The notes: generated by a model not told the origin, from the sequence alone. DNA of 64,000 nt from Nitrospira sp. KM1 (GCF_011405515.1 NZ_AP022671.1:682001-746000); one strand, 5' to 3'. Positions 47,103 to 57,271 are shown, counted from the stretch's first letter. A program made the numbers and translations.

Positions 47103-48461
47103 TTAGATACTGGCAACCCAGGGTGGATGAAGAGGGGACGGAGGAGGACTTATCTCTGGAACTTCATCTTCATTGTCAGGTTGCACCCTACATACGGTCG
47201 CACCGCTCAAAGCAAACCCCATCGTCGTAACGATCGAATTCGCGAAAACGTCAGCCGTGTTAGACCACAGCATCAAACACATTGCCCAAATACTAAAAAA
47301 CAATGAGCCAGATGCCACGACTGTCCCTTGGTATTTCATAAACATACCAATCCCTCGCAAGACGAGAGAAAAATAGGCGACCACAAGTGTCAGTGCAACC
47401 ACGACCCCCACTTCTGCACTCAGTCTGATGAATGAACTTTCACCAAGACCTTCCATCTTGACTGCCTGGTACACCTGCGCTCCGCCGCCAAAGAGGCGAG
47501 AACCGAATGTGAAATAACCCAGTCCCTCGCCAGTAAACAAATAGTCCTCTAACATCGTCTCGATCGGGAGCCAGACATTCCCTTCGAGCCTGACAGGGAC
47601 GGCTGTGATGACGCTTGCGAAGCGATCAAACACGGCTTGCGCCATACCGGGTCTGGCAACCCAAGCCCCCATAAGACCTCCTGCGATCAGCACGCTCGGG
47701 ATGACTATTTTTCTCAAACTCACGCCGTGTTCCCTCATATGAATCACGTTGATCATGATCGTACCCAATACAAGAAACATCAGTGCCGCTCTTTGTCCTG
47801 ATACAAAAATAACCGCCAAATCGAACAGCATCAAGGCATAGAGCAGTGACGATCGTTTGACCCTGGAGAACAGGAGGTAACACCACTTAAAAAAGACAAG
47901 GGTGAAGATGACCTGGCCGAATTTGCCGGTGTGCGTAAATATGGACGTCGGCCTGAACATTCCGCGTATGAGCAGCCCTTTCTCCGTCGTCGCAAAATCG
48001 CCTACTCCAAGGGCTGAGGTTCCCCATACCGAATTTATAGGATGGTCCTTACCCAGGAGCACCTGCAATATGGCCATCGAGCCAATTATAAGAATCCACG
48101 CGTTGACACAGAAAAATATCCGGTCATATCCATTCTCGACTGCAGATACATATCGAGCACAGAGCAGCATGTAAACCAATGGCAAAAATGTCGCCCGCAG
48201 ACCTATTCCATACATTCCTATGTGGTTGCCGGCAGACAGATGGTTGACCAGGGTCAGAACGATGACGAGTGCGCTCAAAAGTACAAATACGGACGGCACG
48301 TTCTTCACGTCCAGATTCCCCTGAAGACCTACGGCAATGGCCGTCAGAATTACCAGCGCATCTGCCGCCAGGAACACAAGATCGGAGTAGACAAAGTACT
48401 TCCGAATTACCTCCTGTAGGATTGGCAAGTTGAGCAGGAATAGCAGCCACCAATGATTCAT
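47103..48461 (-). CDS. O-antigen polymerase/ligase-like membrane protein (Wzy-like)
   Basis: 452 aa with about ten hydrophobic segments (LLFLLNLPILQEVIRKYFVY, ALVILTAIAVGLQG, LLYALMLFDLAVIFVSGQRAAL). The SGQRAALMF stretch in the polytopic context resembles the conserved Arg region of O-antigen ligase/polymerase proteins. Start at 48461 (MNHWWLL) follows GGGG. Probably polymerises flipped repeat units with the Wzz-type protein; substrate specificity unknown. Confidence 0.82.
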   Translation of the reverse strand: MNHWWLLFLLNLPILQEVIRKYFVYSDLVFLAADALVILTAIAVGLQGNLDVKNVPSVFVLLSALVIVLTLVNHLSAGNHIGMYGIGLRATFLPLVYMLLCARYVSAVENGYDRIFFCVNAWILIIGSMAILQVLLGKDHPINSVWGTSALGVGDFATTEKGLLIRGMFRPTSIFTHTGKFGQVIFTLVFFKWCYLLFSRVKRSSLLYALMLFDLAVIFVSGQRAALMFLVLGTIMINVIHMREHGVSLRKIVIPSVLIAGGLMGAWVARPGMAQAVFDRFASVITAVPVRLEGNVWLPIETMLEDYLFTGEGLGYFTFGSRLFGGGAQVYQAVKMEGLGESSFIRLSAEVGVVVALTLVVAYFSLVLRGIGMFMKYQGTVVASGSLFFSIWAMCLMLWSNTADVFANSIVTTMGFALSGATVCRVQPDNEDEVPEISPPPSPLHPPWVASI

Positions 48462-48637
48462 TTTTTCCCCATGCCATTCAAAAGACCTTGCCTCCGCATC
48501 GGCTCTCTCATATCCATGACTCAGGTTCAATAGGCTTGGCGGCGAACGTATGCGACCGAGGACTTCGAGCCAGCGACAATCCGCACTTCACCAGCGATAC
48601 ACACGCGCTCTCACAATGGACATCAAATGACATATGC

Positions 48638-50002
48638 CTATCCGTGATGAAATCGTAACGACCAGCCAGACCACGCATTCGCACCGAGCACATAGCGGGA
48701 AGCCGTGTAGGAATAGCCGACAAGCAAAGTCAATTCCGTCAGAATCCTGTTGAGGATTGCCCCATTCACCCCGTACAGATCTATAAGAATGTATGCACAC
48801 GGGACACTGATGAGCGCCGCAACCGCCTGGCAATACAGCCTCCGCCTTCCGTGATCGCCTGACATGAGGGAACTCTCGATACTCGTAGACATGAAGCGCA
48901 AGAGGATGCACACAGACAGCATCGATAGAATCTCACCAGATCGACTGTATTTGTCACCGAAGAACAGATTGACAAGCGCTCCTCCAAGCCAATAGATGCC
49001 GATGGTAGCGGCGAGACCAAAGAGGGTCATCGTTGCGCATCCAAAACGATACACAGATAGAAACTTCTTCCAATCACTGTAAAACCAGCGGTGGATCTTC
49101 GGTAGCAAAAATTTCTGATACATCGCTTGGGGAACCAGAAAGGTCACCAGCAGAAAAGCGGTCGCAATTGAAAATGCTCCTGCGGCGATTGGACTAATGA
49201 CGCTTCCTAGCAACACGATCTCGATCCGTCCATACAACATGCCCAGCACCGCAGCCCCGGCGAACGGCCAAGCCACCGTCAAGAGGTTCTTCAGACTGGG
49301 ACTAGCAGGCGAAGGATTTTCCGAATAAGCACTTGATGACTGGTGTCCAGCCAGTCGCATTTTTGATGGTGTGAATGACGCGAGGGCGAACGCAGAGCTT
49401 GCGATAAGCAGCAGTGACATCGCACAGAACCCTTTGGCCACCAAATCTACACTCGGCGTTGCCGCGTAATACACAACCGCAGCCACCGACAATCTGCCTA
49501 AGTGGGGCAATAGTTGCCACATCGATAACGCGGTATATCTCGCCTCGAGTTGTAACTTTGCACCAAGCAACTCCACCAGTACCTGCATGACCACCATAGC
49601 CTGCAACCACCAGATGGTTCCGAACAGACGAGCATCATTCATGAACCAGATGACGCACCAAGATAAACCGAGGACACAGGGCCCCCAGACCAACATGAAC
49701 CCAAACGACTTCTTGACCCATCTGAAAGCCTGCCACCCTTCCTGTCCAAATATGAGAAGCCACACGCTGGGCATGCCAAAGCCGATCACGGCGGTCACGA
49801 TCACAACAATCGATAACGCGGTACTTAAAATTCCAAAATCCTCGACCGTCAGGATCCGACCGAGCAATACCTGAGTAAGGAATGCAAGAAACCCCGATCC
49901 TGCCAGGCTGAAAAAGATGAGCGCGATGCTCTTCAGGCTTGACTTCAATTCGGATCGAATAGTCAAACGTGCTCGACTTTCCATGAGCAAATTCGTCAGC
50001 AT
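48638..50002 (-). CDS. Polysaccharide flippase (Wzx/MVF-like)
   Basis: 454 aa with about 12 to 14 membrane segments; the opening SLAGSGFLAFLTQVLLGRILTVEDFGIL is the polysaccharide-transporter start. Likely flips the lipid-linked repeat across the inner membrane. It lies upstream of the polymerase gene with 176 bp between them, in which I see no gene. Confidence 0.88.
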   Translation of the reverse strand: MLTNLLMESRARLTIRSELKSSLKSIALIFFSLAGSGFLAFLTQVLLGRILTVEDFGILSTALSIVVIVTAVIGFGMPSVWLLIFGQEGWQAFRWVKKSFGFMLVWGPCVLGLSWCVIWFMNDARLFGTIWWLQAMVVMQVLVELLGAKLQLEARYTALSMWQLLPHLGRLSVAAVVYYAATPSVDLVAKGFCAMSLLLIASSAFALASFTPSKMRLAGHQSSSAYSENPSPASPSLKNLLTVAWPFAGAAVLGMLYGRIEIVLLGSVISPIAAGAFSIATAFLLVTFLVPQAMYQKFLLPKIHRWFYSDWKKFLSVYRFGCATMTLFGLAATIGIYWLGGALVNLFFGDKYSRSGEILSMLSVCILLRFMSTSIESSLMSGDHGRRRLYCQAVAALISVPCAYILIDLYGVNGAILNRILTELTLLVGYSYTASRYVLGANAWSGWSLRFHHG

Positions 50003-50129
50003 CCGAATCCTTCCTGCCTGCCGGAGGGCTAGTGATCGTAGCAGGCGGAGACCCTTACCGAGAGCCTTATTGCAAAAATGGAACTTCTTGCACCTGGAGG
50101 CGAAGCTAGAGCAGACGTCCCGTTTCTGT

Positions 50130-51893
50130 TCAATTATTCTCGGAAACTACCCGAAGTAAGTGATAAATGGTCTTGGAACGGACCTCTGCCAGATGAGCCG
50201 GTAGTGATGCCCGCAGATCCGTCAAAAATTTTTTTGCTTCGAGTGCAGCAGCAGGATATGGCTTGGAAGAGTGTTCTAATGCATTTTCCAGTGTTGTCAC
50301 ATAGCGCACATCATCAATTCCCTCTCGAAAACCTTCCCAAGCCAACGTATCAATGACTCCATCGACTGTCGGGTACGTAAAGTTGTGGTCACGATATTGT
50401 GGATGATCAAAGTCATTCCATATGAATCCCATTGAATCCTGGTAGGCATAGGGCATGGCTCCGTCGTAATCGTTTCTCCATAACTCCAGTCCGTAGTTTC
50501 GTCGAAATACTTCTGGATTTTCCGGTCCGGTCTGAGGATTGGCATATGAAAAAATCCTATGCCCTGCTCCGTGGAACTGTTCCGCCTGAACGGGTTGTAG
50601 CTTACCTGCCAGGACCAATAGGTCCAAAAGATCTCCTGTTAGCGAGAACGCGTCCGAGGATCCCGCAGTAAAAACCTTTACTCCTTCGTCACGCACCGCC
50701 TCCCATGCTTTTCTTTGGGATGCCAGTCTCTCTCCCTTGGCTTCGTCGATACCGTAAAGATAGATAGTCTTGATTCCTTGCTCGCCCACTATGTCTTTCA
50801 TTGCCTTCAGCCGTCGGTTTAACATGATCAACTGTTCAGCTGTGTCGGGGTTTCCTGTGCCGGAGCCAAGGTAATATAAGGTTGAACTATCCAAGCCGAC
50901 TTCTCTTCGTATCCTCAGGGTTTCATTAAGTTCAGCTTTGTTCAGACGATGATATACAGTTGGATTCTTTACCCCATGTGCCAGCATATTGGTAAGCTCG
51001 GCAACAAATTGTGTATGGCTTTTCCGTTCTGATGAAATGGTAGAGCTTTCGGAAAGCGTACCCCGGTAATAGATACTATAGTCAATTTTTGGAGGATCCA
51101 GGTTAAAAGGAAGAACCTCAAGAGTGACTCCGAGATTGCCTATCAGACCAGTATCGTCCATCACGGCAATACGGCCGCGATAGATGCCGGACTTGGCATC
51201 ATGAGGAACATGCACCGTGACCCACAGCTGTCTCGTTTCGTTCTTTCTTAGGGATATCGGCTGCAGTTCCTTAGCATCGCTCACTGGAAATTCGTCGGCA
51301 GGAGTTTGAACACGGACACGCAGCGCCGCAGGCTCGGTCACCGACACCAATTTGTTACCAGAAGGAAACTTTAACCTCACAAAGTTCGACTTGGATGCCT
51401 CATCAGCTTTAATTAGCTCATCGTCCTTCAGGAGCAACTCTGGCACGAGGACCTTGGATTTTCCCATATAAGACAGCCCAATGGTGTTCCATCCGCCTCC
51501 TGCCTGATACCACACTTTGACAAGCCGAAGATCTATGCTGCTTTTAGGAATGCTCCCACTATCTCCGACAAGGTCACTTGGATCGAACCGTAGGTTTGTA
51601 ATATCACGCCCTGAGGACCGAATCACGAAGCTCACCGGCTCATACTCATCGCGACAGGCACTGACTTGTGCCATCGTAGATGCGCTGCCCGGTAACGGAT
51701 ACGTTCCAGGAAGGATCTGTCCAGGGCTGATGGGATCGACCACGTGCACGAACAGCGGCCCCAAATTCGGCACTTCGGCGTAACCAGGCATGTTCATAGA
51801 GAGCGCGATACTCGCTCCCATAACGATAATGCCCAATATCTGAGATGAAGTCTTCACCGTACTCGCCCGATTATTCATCGCGTTCATGATCAT
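50130..51893 (-). CDS. DUF4091-type glycoside-hydrolase-like protein, secreted
   Basis: 587 aa. Hydrophobic N-terminal segment ILGIIVMGASIALSMNMPGYA is a signal peptide. The middle has beta-sandwich-like strands and the C-terminal part (AWEGFREGIDDVRYVTTLE) is the DUF4091 signature seen in TIM-barrel glycoside-hydrolase-like proteins; YLYGIDEAKGERL carries acidic residues that could be catalytic. Probably acts on the polysaccharide in the periplasm or outside. ATG 51893 (with GTG 51899 just upstream) follows AGGTG. Confidence 0.75.
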   Translation of the reverse strand: MIMNAMNNRASTVKTSSQILGIIVMGASIALSMNMPGYAEVPNLGPLFVHVVDPISPGQILPGTYPLPGSASTMAQVSACRDEYEPVSFVIRSSGRDITNLRFDPSDLVGDSGSIPKSSIDLRLVKVWYQAGGGWNTIGLSYMGKSKVLVPELLLKDDELIKADEASKSNFVRLKFPSGNKLVSVTEPAALRVRVQTPADEFPVSDAKELQPISLRKNETRQLWVTVHVPHDAKSGIYRGRIAVMDDTGLIGNLGVTLEVLPFNLDPPKIDYSIYYRGTLSESSTISSERKSHTQFVAELTNMLAHGVKNPTVYHRLNKAELNETLRIRREVGLDSSTLYYLGSGTGNPDTAEQLIMLNRRLKAMKDIVGEQGIKTIYLYGIDEAKGERLASQRKAWEAVRDEGVKVFTAGSSDAFSLTGDLLDLLVLAGKLQPVQAEQFHGAGHRIFSYANPQTGPENPEVFRRNYGLELWRNDYDGAMPYAYQDSMGFIWNDFDHPQYRDHNFTYPTVDGVIDTLAWEGFREGIDDVRYVTTLENALEHSSKPYPAAALEAKKFLTDLRASLPAHLAEVRSKTIYHLLRVVSENN

Positions 51894-51972
51894 TTTCACC
51901 TACCGTCAGTCGCGGCCAAACGCCCACCAATCGATAGGCCCTCCATTTACGCAACCTATTTTGAAACGTACG

Positions 51973-53073
51973 TCATGCACCGATTAACAACTGCTCGAGA
52001 ATCTTGACAATCCGCTCTGACGTTTTTCCGTCCCATTTAGGGGGAATTCCACCCTTTTTCCATTTGCCAGCCTTCAATCGGGCCAAGGCCGGTGCTAGGT
52101 TACTCGGATTTGTCCCAATCAATTCGTTCGTCCCCATCGTAATTGTTTCAGGGCGTTCGGTATTGTCACGGAGCGTCAAACATGGCACGCCAAGCACGGT
52201 TGTTTCTTCCGTGATCCCTCCGGAATCGGTGATCACAGCTCGTGCATGCCTCACCAAATAGTTGAATTCAAGATAGCCCAACGGATCGATATAGTGGAGC
52301 TGTGGAGTGCGAATGCCAAGCTCTCCAAGCTGCTTAGCGGTACGAGGATGGACAGGAAATACCACGGGGAAGCCTCGAGTGCCGTCGACGATGGCTTCGA
52401 GCAAGGACAACAAACCCTGTTCACCGTCGACATTCCCAGGACGATGTAATGTCACAACGAAATAGTTGCTCGGCTCAAGCGCCAAGGCATTCCAACATTC
52501 CGGTGGACGTAGACGTGGAAGCTGCGTGAGGAGCGTATCAATCATCGTATTTCCGACAAAGAAAATACGATCTTCGTCGACGCCGGCTTGGCGCAGATTG
52601 TCATTTGCCGTCTGGCTTGTCGTGAAAAACCAGTTCGTGATTGAATCCGTGACCACCCGATTGATCTCCTCCGGCATCGTCCAATCACCGGACCGAATGC
52701 CCCCTTCCACATGCGCTACCGGTACACCCAGCTTACGCGCGGCAATTGAGCACGCCATGGTCGAGGTGACGTCGCCCACCACGAGACACAAATCGCTCTT
52801 TTCTTTTAAAAGAATCTTTTCGTATGCCATCATGATTCCGGCGGTTTGTTCTGCTTGTGTGCCAGACCCAACTTCCAAATTGATGTCAGGATCTGGAATA
52901 CCCAGTTCTTCGAAAAAGCTGCCTGACATGGCCCGATCATAATGCTGCCCAGTATGGATCAATCGAAAGCGAAGCTCGCTTCCCCGATTCTTGGCGTCAT
53001 TGAGGGCGCCTATAATCGGTGCAATTTTCATAAAGTTGGGACGTGCTCCAGCGATCAAGTCAATTCGTTTCAT
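51973..53073 (-). CDS. wecB: UDP-N-acetylglucosamine 2-epimerase (non-hydrolysing)
   Basis: 366 aa, interconverts UDP-GlcNAc and UDP-ManNAc. Family motifs: IAGARPNFMKIAPI at the start, TGQHYD, VVGDVTSTMACSIAA, HVEGGIRSGDW and ITDSGGITEETTVLGVPCLTLRDNTERPE. Provides a HexNAc building block for the repeat unit. Followed by the DUF4091-type gene after about 80 bp. Confidence 0.95.
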   Translation of the reverse strand: MKRIDLIAGARPNFMKIAPIIGALNDAKNRGSELRFRLIHTGQHYDRAMSGSFFEELGIPDPDINLEVGSGTQAEQTAGIMMAYEKILLKEKSDLCLVVGDVTSTMACSIAARKLGVPVAHVEGGIRSGDWTMPEEINRVVTDSITNWFFTTSQTANDNLRQAGVDEDRIFFVGNTMIDTLLTQLPRLRPPECWNALALEPSNYFVVTLHRPGNVDGEQGLLSLLEAIVDGTRGFPVVFPVHPRTAKQLGELGIRTPQLHYIDPLGYLEFNYLVRHARAVITDSGGITEETTVLGVPCLTLRDNTERPETITMGTNELIGTNPSNLAPALARLKAGKWKKGGIPPKWDGKTSERIVKILEQLLIGA

Positions 53074-53252
53074 TCATACACCCGGTCCCCATTCGTGCCC
53101 ACGAAGTGGATTGGATAGTCGATGCGGGATCATGATGCGGTGAGCGCTCGCTACTGAAGATTTCTTAACCGATTTGAAGGGGTTGGGCAACAAGAAATCC
53201 AGTTGTGCTACTAACCTCTCGTCTCGAAAGATGTTCTGCCAGCCTGGCACTC

Positions 53253-53717
53253 CTAGGCTGGTCGAGAACGTGTCACTTCTGCTGAAAGTCCGGATGGTCG
53301 GATTCTTTTGCTGCTTAGAGACTCAATCCGCGCAGTCACATCCCGGAACTTCCCGTCTTCACGTCGAAGCCATCGATACGCTTCCAATGCTTCATCGTCT
53401 CTTCCTAGAGATTCGAGAGAGCGACCAAGAAGATACAGCACTTGAACCGTCTCCTTCATTGACGCATTCTCCGACTTCAATGCATGCCGAAACGCGATCA
53501 CGGCCTCTTCGTACCTTTGTTCCGATTTGTAACAGAAGCCTATTTGCGCGTAGGCCTTGAGCCCATAGCAGGTATCGTTGGCCGCCTTCTGAAACTGTTC
53601 AATCGCCCTGCCATATAACCCCGCTCTTCGAAGGGCGAGTCCCCGCTCGTACCACTCCGCGCTGGTGATAACCTCTTCCAGGCCATTCTCCTCGGTTTGA
53701 TAGACGGCTTCAGACAT
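53253..53717 (-). CDS. Small TPR protein resembling the tail of the EPS-locus ATPase
   Basis: 154 aa with start at 53717 (MSEAVYQTEENGLEE). It has three or so TPR-like repeats: GLALRRAGLYGRAIEQFQKA, AYAQIGFCYKSEQRYEEAVI and VLYLLGRSLESLGRDDEALE. The order and wording match the C-terminal region of the ATPase at 23437 (GMSLKNDGRLKEAIDMF, HAQIGLCYKTMGEPQSAI, VQYFLGRTLESIGQNAEAL). No signal peptide, so cytoplasmic. May be a free-standing version of that domain. Confidence 0.75.
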   Translation of the reverse strand: MSEAVYQTEENGLEEVITSAEWYERGLALRRAGLYGRAIEQFQKAANDTCYGLKAYAQIGFCYKSEQRYEEAVIAFRHALKSENASMKETVQVLYLLGRSLESLGRDDEALEAYRWLRREDGKFRDVTARIESLSSKRIRPSGLSAEVTRSRPA

Positions 53718-54129
53718 GGACAATATTCCAGAGCCTTCGAAACTGAGCAAAACCTGGACCAGTGAGCTAATGGCAAGAGATCCAACTCATTCAATGGTTT
53801 ACGTGAATGACCTGTATGAGACCTGTGCGGAACCTGCCAATACTGTACGCATCTCGAATCAGTGACCTTTGGTCACGGCAGGATGACAAACGACTCTGTT
53901 GGATAGAATCTAAATCTCTGATTTAACTGCACATTGTGGCGATTCACCCAATCCACTCGATTGGTTTCTTGAGGGCTGCATCCGCCCCCCAAGCAGAACG
54001 CTCAGTCTCAACGGGATGTGACACGAATAACCGAACTCAGTGCGGCTACGCTTGGGACCGATCGGCCCATTCACAAAGCTTCTAAGAAGCTTTTTCATGA
54101 GCCATTTCCGATGCGGGAGAGAGAATCGC
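53718..54129. other. Gene-free stretch
   Basis: No convincing gene. It contains a perfect 6-bp hairpin (GTGACC-TTT-GGTCAC, 53862-53876) and the terminator-like hairpin listed at 54075-54095. Confidence 0.6.
54075..54095. terminator. Hairpin terminator candidate after the 54130 methyltransferase gene
   Basis: Perfect 8-bp stem AAAGCTTC and GAAGCTTT with loop TAA. On the plus strand it runs into TTTTT; on the minus strand it lies 35 nt past the stop of the methyltransferase gene and is followed by a short TTTG. It may end transcription from either side. Confidence 0.45.
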
Positions 54130-54840
54130 CTACCTTGCTAGGACGAGTAGGGAATATCCTCCAAAGATGCGAGCAGAAAACGACATGCTGATCTTTGAAC
54201 ACAACCACCGAGGAACATTTGCGATAGCCCGTTTAACCGAAGGATGTTCTCTAAAAAGTTGCATGCACGGATTTGTGTAGAAACTATCGATCACATCATG
54301 ACCCGTATCTTTCAACGTGGCTATAGCCGAATCAGCCGTAAAGTAATGAAGGTGGCCCATTGAATACCGATTGTTCAGAAAGACGTTCCTCAGGACTGAA
54401 GAGACATGAAGATCTAACGGTATATGGTAAATTTTATAGTTCGCCTTCATTCTGCACTTGGCCAGAAATCCCATATAATCCGGAATGTGTTCGTATACGT
54501 CTATTGCCAATAGAACATCAAAATGCTCGCGATTTCCTTCAGCGAACAAGTCCTCGCAAAAAAATCTTACTCTAGAAGTTTCGTGTCGCTTCGCAAGTTG
54601 AATTGCGAAAGGTGAGATGTCATACCCCCAAAACTGTGTGTCACGAAGTTCCTCAACCCTGGATAGCTCATTAATGATTAGACCCGCGCCACATCCTATC
54701 TCTGCCACCTGTTTAGGACAGAGACGGTTGTCACGAATTACCTTAGAAATCTGCTTTGCCTTCCACGGAGAATCTTCAGCGTGCCATGACTGCGAGGTTT
54801 CCAGGTATTTCCCGCTCGTGTATAACGTTTCGTTCGTCAT
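54130..54840 (-). CDS. Class I SAM-dependent methyltransferase
   Basis: 236 aa. SAM motif VAEIGCGAGLIINELS, and the second motif LLAIDVYEHIPDYMGFL are clear. Similar in type to the methyltransferase at 43837 but not a close copy. Lies alone between two gene-free stretches, in the upstream part of the EPS locus; target probably a sugar of the polymer, by context only. Confidence 0.84.
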   Translation of the reverse strand: MTNETLYTSGKYLETSQSWHAEDSPWKAKQISKVIRDNRLCPKQVAEIGCGAGLIINELSRVEELRDTQFWGYDISPFAIQLAKRHETSRVRFFCEDLFAEGNREHFDVLLAIDVYEHIPDYMGFLAKCRMKANYKIYHIPLDLHVSSVLRNVFLNNRYSMGHLHYFTADSAIATLKDTGHDVIDSFYTNPCMQLFREHPSVKRAIANVPRWLCSKISMSFSARIFGGYSLLVLAR

Positions 54841-55275
54841 GCCAAAGCCTTCATGGTCTTCTAGGGTTTAAAGAACATATCGCTTTCTGCTTCCAACCCC
54901 CCATCGTAAAGCCTCTATCCACTAAAATATAAATACTATCCAGTCTCCAATGTACTGAACTCTTTTCTCTCAGCGCAACACAAGTCTCTTACGTGCGGCT
55001 GAGAAGATGCACCTCGGTAGTATTTCCTCACCAACGAAGTTCCCGACCGCGAACATGCCAAACACCATCAGAAGGATGTGGGGCTGCCGGTAGGACCTCC
55101 AACAGAGTCCGTTCAAGTCCGAGGGGCTCCGCGCAAGTTAGCCCAGCAGGTTTCAGGCAAGAGCGTCACCTCGCTCAAAAGTTTACATCAATGCGGTTGG
55201 GGGGATGTGGCGCTGCACATCCTCAATGGGTCACCTTGCGTCTTGGCAGGGCGACAACGACTCTATCGCACAGAT
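54841..55275. other. Gene-free stretch of unclear nature
   Basis: 435 bp between fcl and the methyltransferase gene with no convincing gene. A reading of about 60 codons on the minus strand ends at 54970 (GMFAVGNFVGEEIL and following) and could be a remnant. It has a hairpin GGATGTG-GCGCTG-CACATCC at 55203-55222, another short one GAGCG-TCACCT-CGCTC near 55166, and an AT-rich part at 54925-54950 that may carry a promoter. Confidence 0.5.
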
Positions 55276-56238
55276 TTAGAAATGGACTTCGCGAAGCTTG
55301 TGACGATTTGCCATGAACCACTCGATCGTTTTCTTCAGACCTATTTCCAGGCTATGCCGAGCCTGAAATCCGAAAAGCTCTTTCGCTCGCGTGACATCCA
55401 AACACCGTCGAGGCTGACCGTTCGGCTTCGAGGTGTCCCACACGATCTTGCCGGCAAATCCTATCTCATGAGCGATCCGCACAGCGAGATCTTTAATGGT
55501 GATTTCCGTTCCCGTTCCAAGATTCACTGGCAAACTGTCATCGTATACCTCAGCGGCACAAAGAATGCCCTCAGCCGCATCCTCTACATACAAAAATTCC
55601 CGGCTCGGCGATCCGTCTCCCCACAGAGTGACGGCTTCAGCCCTATTCTCCCGGGCGTGATCGAATTTCCGAATCAATGCCGGAATGACGTGTGAAGTCG
55701 CCAAATCAAAATTGTCTCTTGGTCCATAGAGATTCACCGGAAACAATACTATCGAATTGAACCCGTATTGCTGCCGGTAGGCCTGCGACTGCGCTAACAT
55801 CATTTTCTTGGCTAATCCATAGGGCGCATTGGTTTCTTCCGGATATCCGTCCCAAATGTCGTCTTCCCGAAAGGGGATCGACGCAAACTTCGGATACGCG
55901 CAGATGGTGCCAAGCGCGACAAACTTCTTAAGGCCATGCTGACGCCCAGCTTCGATGAGCTGTGCCCCCATCATGAGATTGTCATAAAAGAACCTGCCGG
56001 GGTTGGCTTGATTGGCTCCGATTCCCCCAACCCTGGCCGCAAGATGGATGACAAGATCCGGGTTCGCGTCCTCGTACAGACGTTGGACGGCCTCCATTCG
56101 AACGAGGTCGTATTCTTTGGCTCGCGGAACGACGATCTGAGAACACCCCAATGCCTTCAACCGCTCGACCACGAACGAGCCGAGAAATCCGGCGCCGCCG
56201 GTCACCACGACGCGTTTCTCTTTCCAAGACGACGTCAT
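55276..56238 (-). CDS. fcl: GDP-L-fucose synthase
   Basis: 320-residue short-chain epimerase/reductase that converts GDP-4-keto-6-deoxymannose to GDP-L-fucose. NAD(P) motif [16 protein letters not shown] (13-28) and the catalytic YGLAKKMML (Tyr-x3-Lys) are present, as well as the [13 protein letters not shown] and [18 protein letters not shown] blocks typical of Fcl. The start overlaps the gmd stop by four bases (ATGA), so the two are co-translated. Confidence 0.96.
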   Translation of the reverse strand: MTSSWKEKRVVVTGGAGFLGSFVVERLKALGCSQIVVPRAKEYDLVRMEAVQRLYEDANPDLVIHLAARVGGIGANQANPGRFFYDNLMMGAQLIEAGRQHGLKKFVALGTICAYPKFASIPFREDDIWDGYPEETNAPYGLAKKMMLAQSQAYRQQYGFNSIVLFPVNLYGPRDNFDLATSHVIPALIRKFDHARENRAEAVTLWGDGSPSREFLYVEDAAEGILCAAEVYDDSLPVNLGTGTEITIKDLAVRIAHEIGFAGKIVWDTSKPNGQPRRCLDVTRAKELFGFQARHSLEIGLKKTIEWFMANRHKLREVHF

Positions 56239-57248
56239 CGTCCGCCCGTTGCCCTGACTCCTTCTAGCCGTTCCTTCTCCGATGCCAGGTCGGCGTCCAC
56301 CATCATCGCGACCAACTCTTCAAAACGGACCTTCGGTTGCCAGCCAAGCTTCCGCTTCGCCTTATCGGCATCGCCGATCAACAAATCCACTTCCGTCGGG
56401 CGATAATATTTCTGATCGATCTTCACATACTTTTTCCAGTCGAGCTCCAATCGGGCGAATGCCAATTCGAGCATCTCACGGACGGTATGCGTTTCTCCCG
56501 TGGCAATGACATAATCTTCCGGCTCGTCGGCCTGCAACATCATCCACATCGCCTGCACATAGTCCCCGGCAAATCCCCAGTCCCGCTTCGCCTCTAGATT
56601 GCCAAGAAATAATTCCTGTTGCATACCCAACTTGATGCGCGCCGCCGCCTTCGTAATTTTTCTCGTCACAAAGGTTTCACCGCGCCGTGGTGACTCGTGA
56701 TTAAAGAGGATGCCATTGCACGCAAACATATCGTAGGCTTCTCGGTAATTGACCGTGATCCAATAGGAATACACTTTCGCCGCGCCATATGGACTGCGCG
56801 GGTAAAACGGCGTTGTTTCCCGCTGCGGAACTTCCAGGACCTTGCCGTACATTTCGCTTGAAGAGGCCTGATAGAACCTTGGCTTCAGACCCGATTCGCG
56901 AATGGCTTCAAGCAGGCGTACGGTCCCCAGACCCGTGATTTCACCGGTGTACTCTGGAATATCAAAGCTGACGCGAACATGGCTCTGGGCGCCGAGGTTA
57001 TAGATCTCGTCGGGGTGAACCATCCGAAGAATGCGGTTCAGCGAGCTGGCGTCGTTCAAGTCACCGTAGATCAGACTGAGACGGCGGTGAGGAACATGCG
57101 GGTCCTCGTAGATGGGATCGATGCGGCCCGTGTTAAATGAACTGGATCGTCTGATAATGCCATACACTTCATAGCCATGAGCGAGGAGAAATTCTGATAG
57201 ATACGACCCATCCTGCCCGGTGATGCCGGTAATGAGTGCTTTTTTCAC
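56235..57248 (-). CDS. gmd: GDP-mannose 4,6-dehydratase
   Basis: 337 aa, first step from GDP-mannose to GDP-L-fucose. NAD motif [17 protein letters not shown], the catalytic [10 protein letters not shown] with Tyr-x3-Lys, [23 protein letters not shown], and [16 protein letters not shown] are diagnostic. GTG start follows CCAGGAG. First gene of the EPS locus, with a possible promoter directly upstream. Confidence 0.97.
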   Translation of the reverse strand: MKKALITGITGQDGSYLSEFLLAHGYEVYGIIRRSSSFNTGRIDPIYEDPHVPHRRLSLIYGDLNDASSLNRILRMVHPDEIYNLGAQSHVRVSFDIPEYTGEITGLGTVRLLEAIRESGLKPRFYQASSSEMYGKVLEVPQRETTPFYPRSPYGAAKVYSYWITVNYREAYDMFACNGILFNHESPRRGETFVTRKITKAAARIKLGMQQELFLGNLEAKRDWGFAGDYVQAMWMMLQADEPEDYVIATGETHTVREMLELAFARLELDWKKYVKIDQKYYRPTEVDLLIGDADKAKRKLGWQPKVRFEELVAMMVDADLASEKERLEGVRATGGR

Positions 57249-57271
57249 GATGACTCCTGGTTAATTCGGGA

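Noticed and set aside
53910-54098. 62-codon open frame beginning MKKLLRSF at the hairpin near 54085
   Set aside because: Its start lies in the terminator-like stem, there is no ribosome site and the translation has no protein-like features.
54970-55200. Possible group II intron or insertion sequence remnant
   Set aside because: I could not identify any reverse transcriptase, transposase or terminal repeats, so I only describe it as unexplained.
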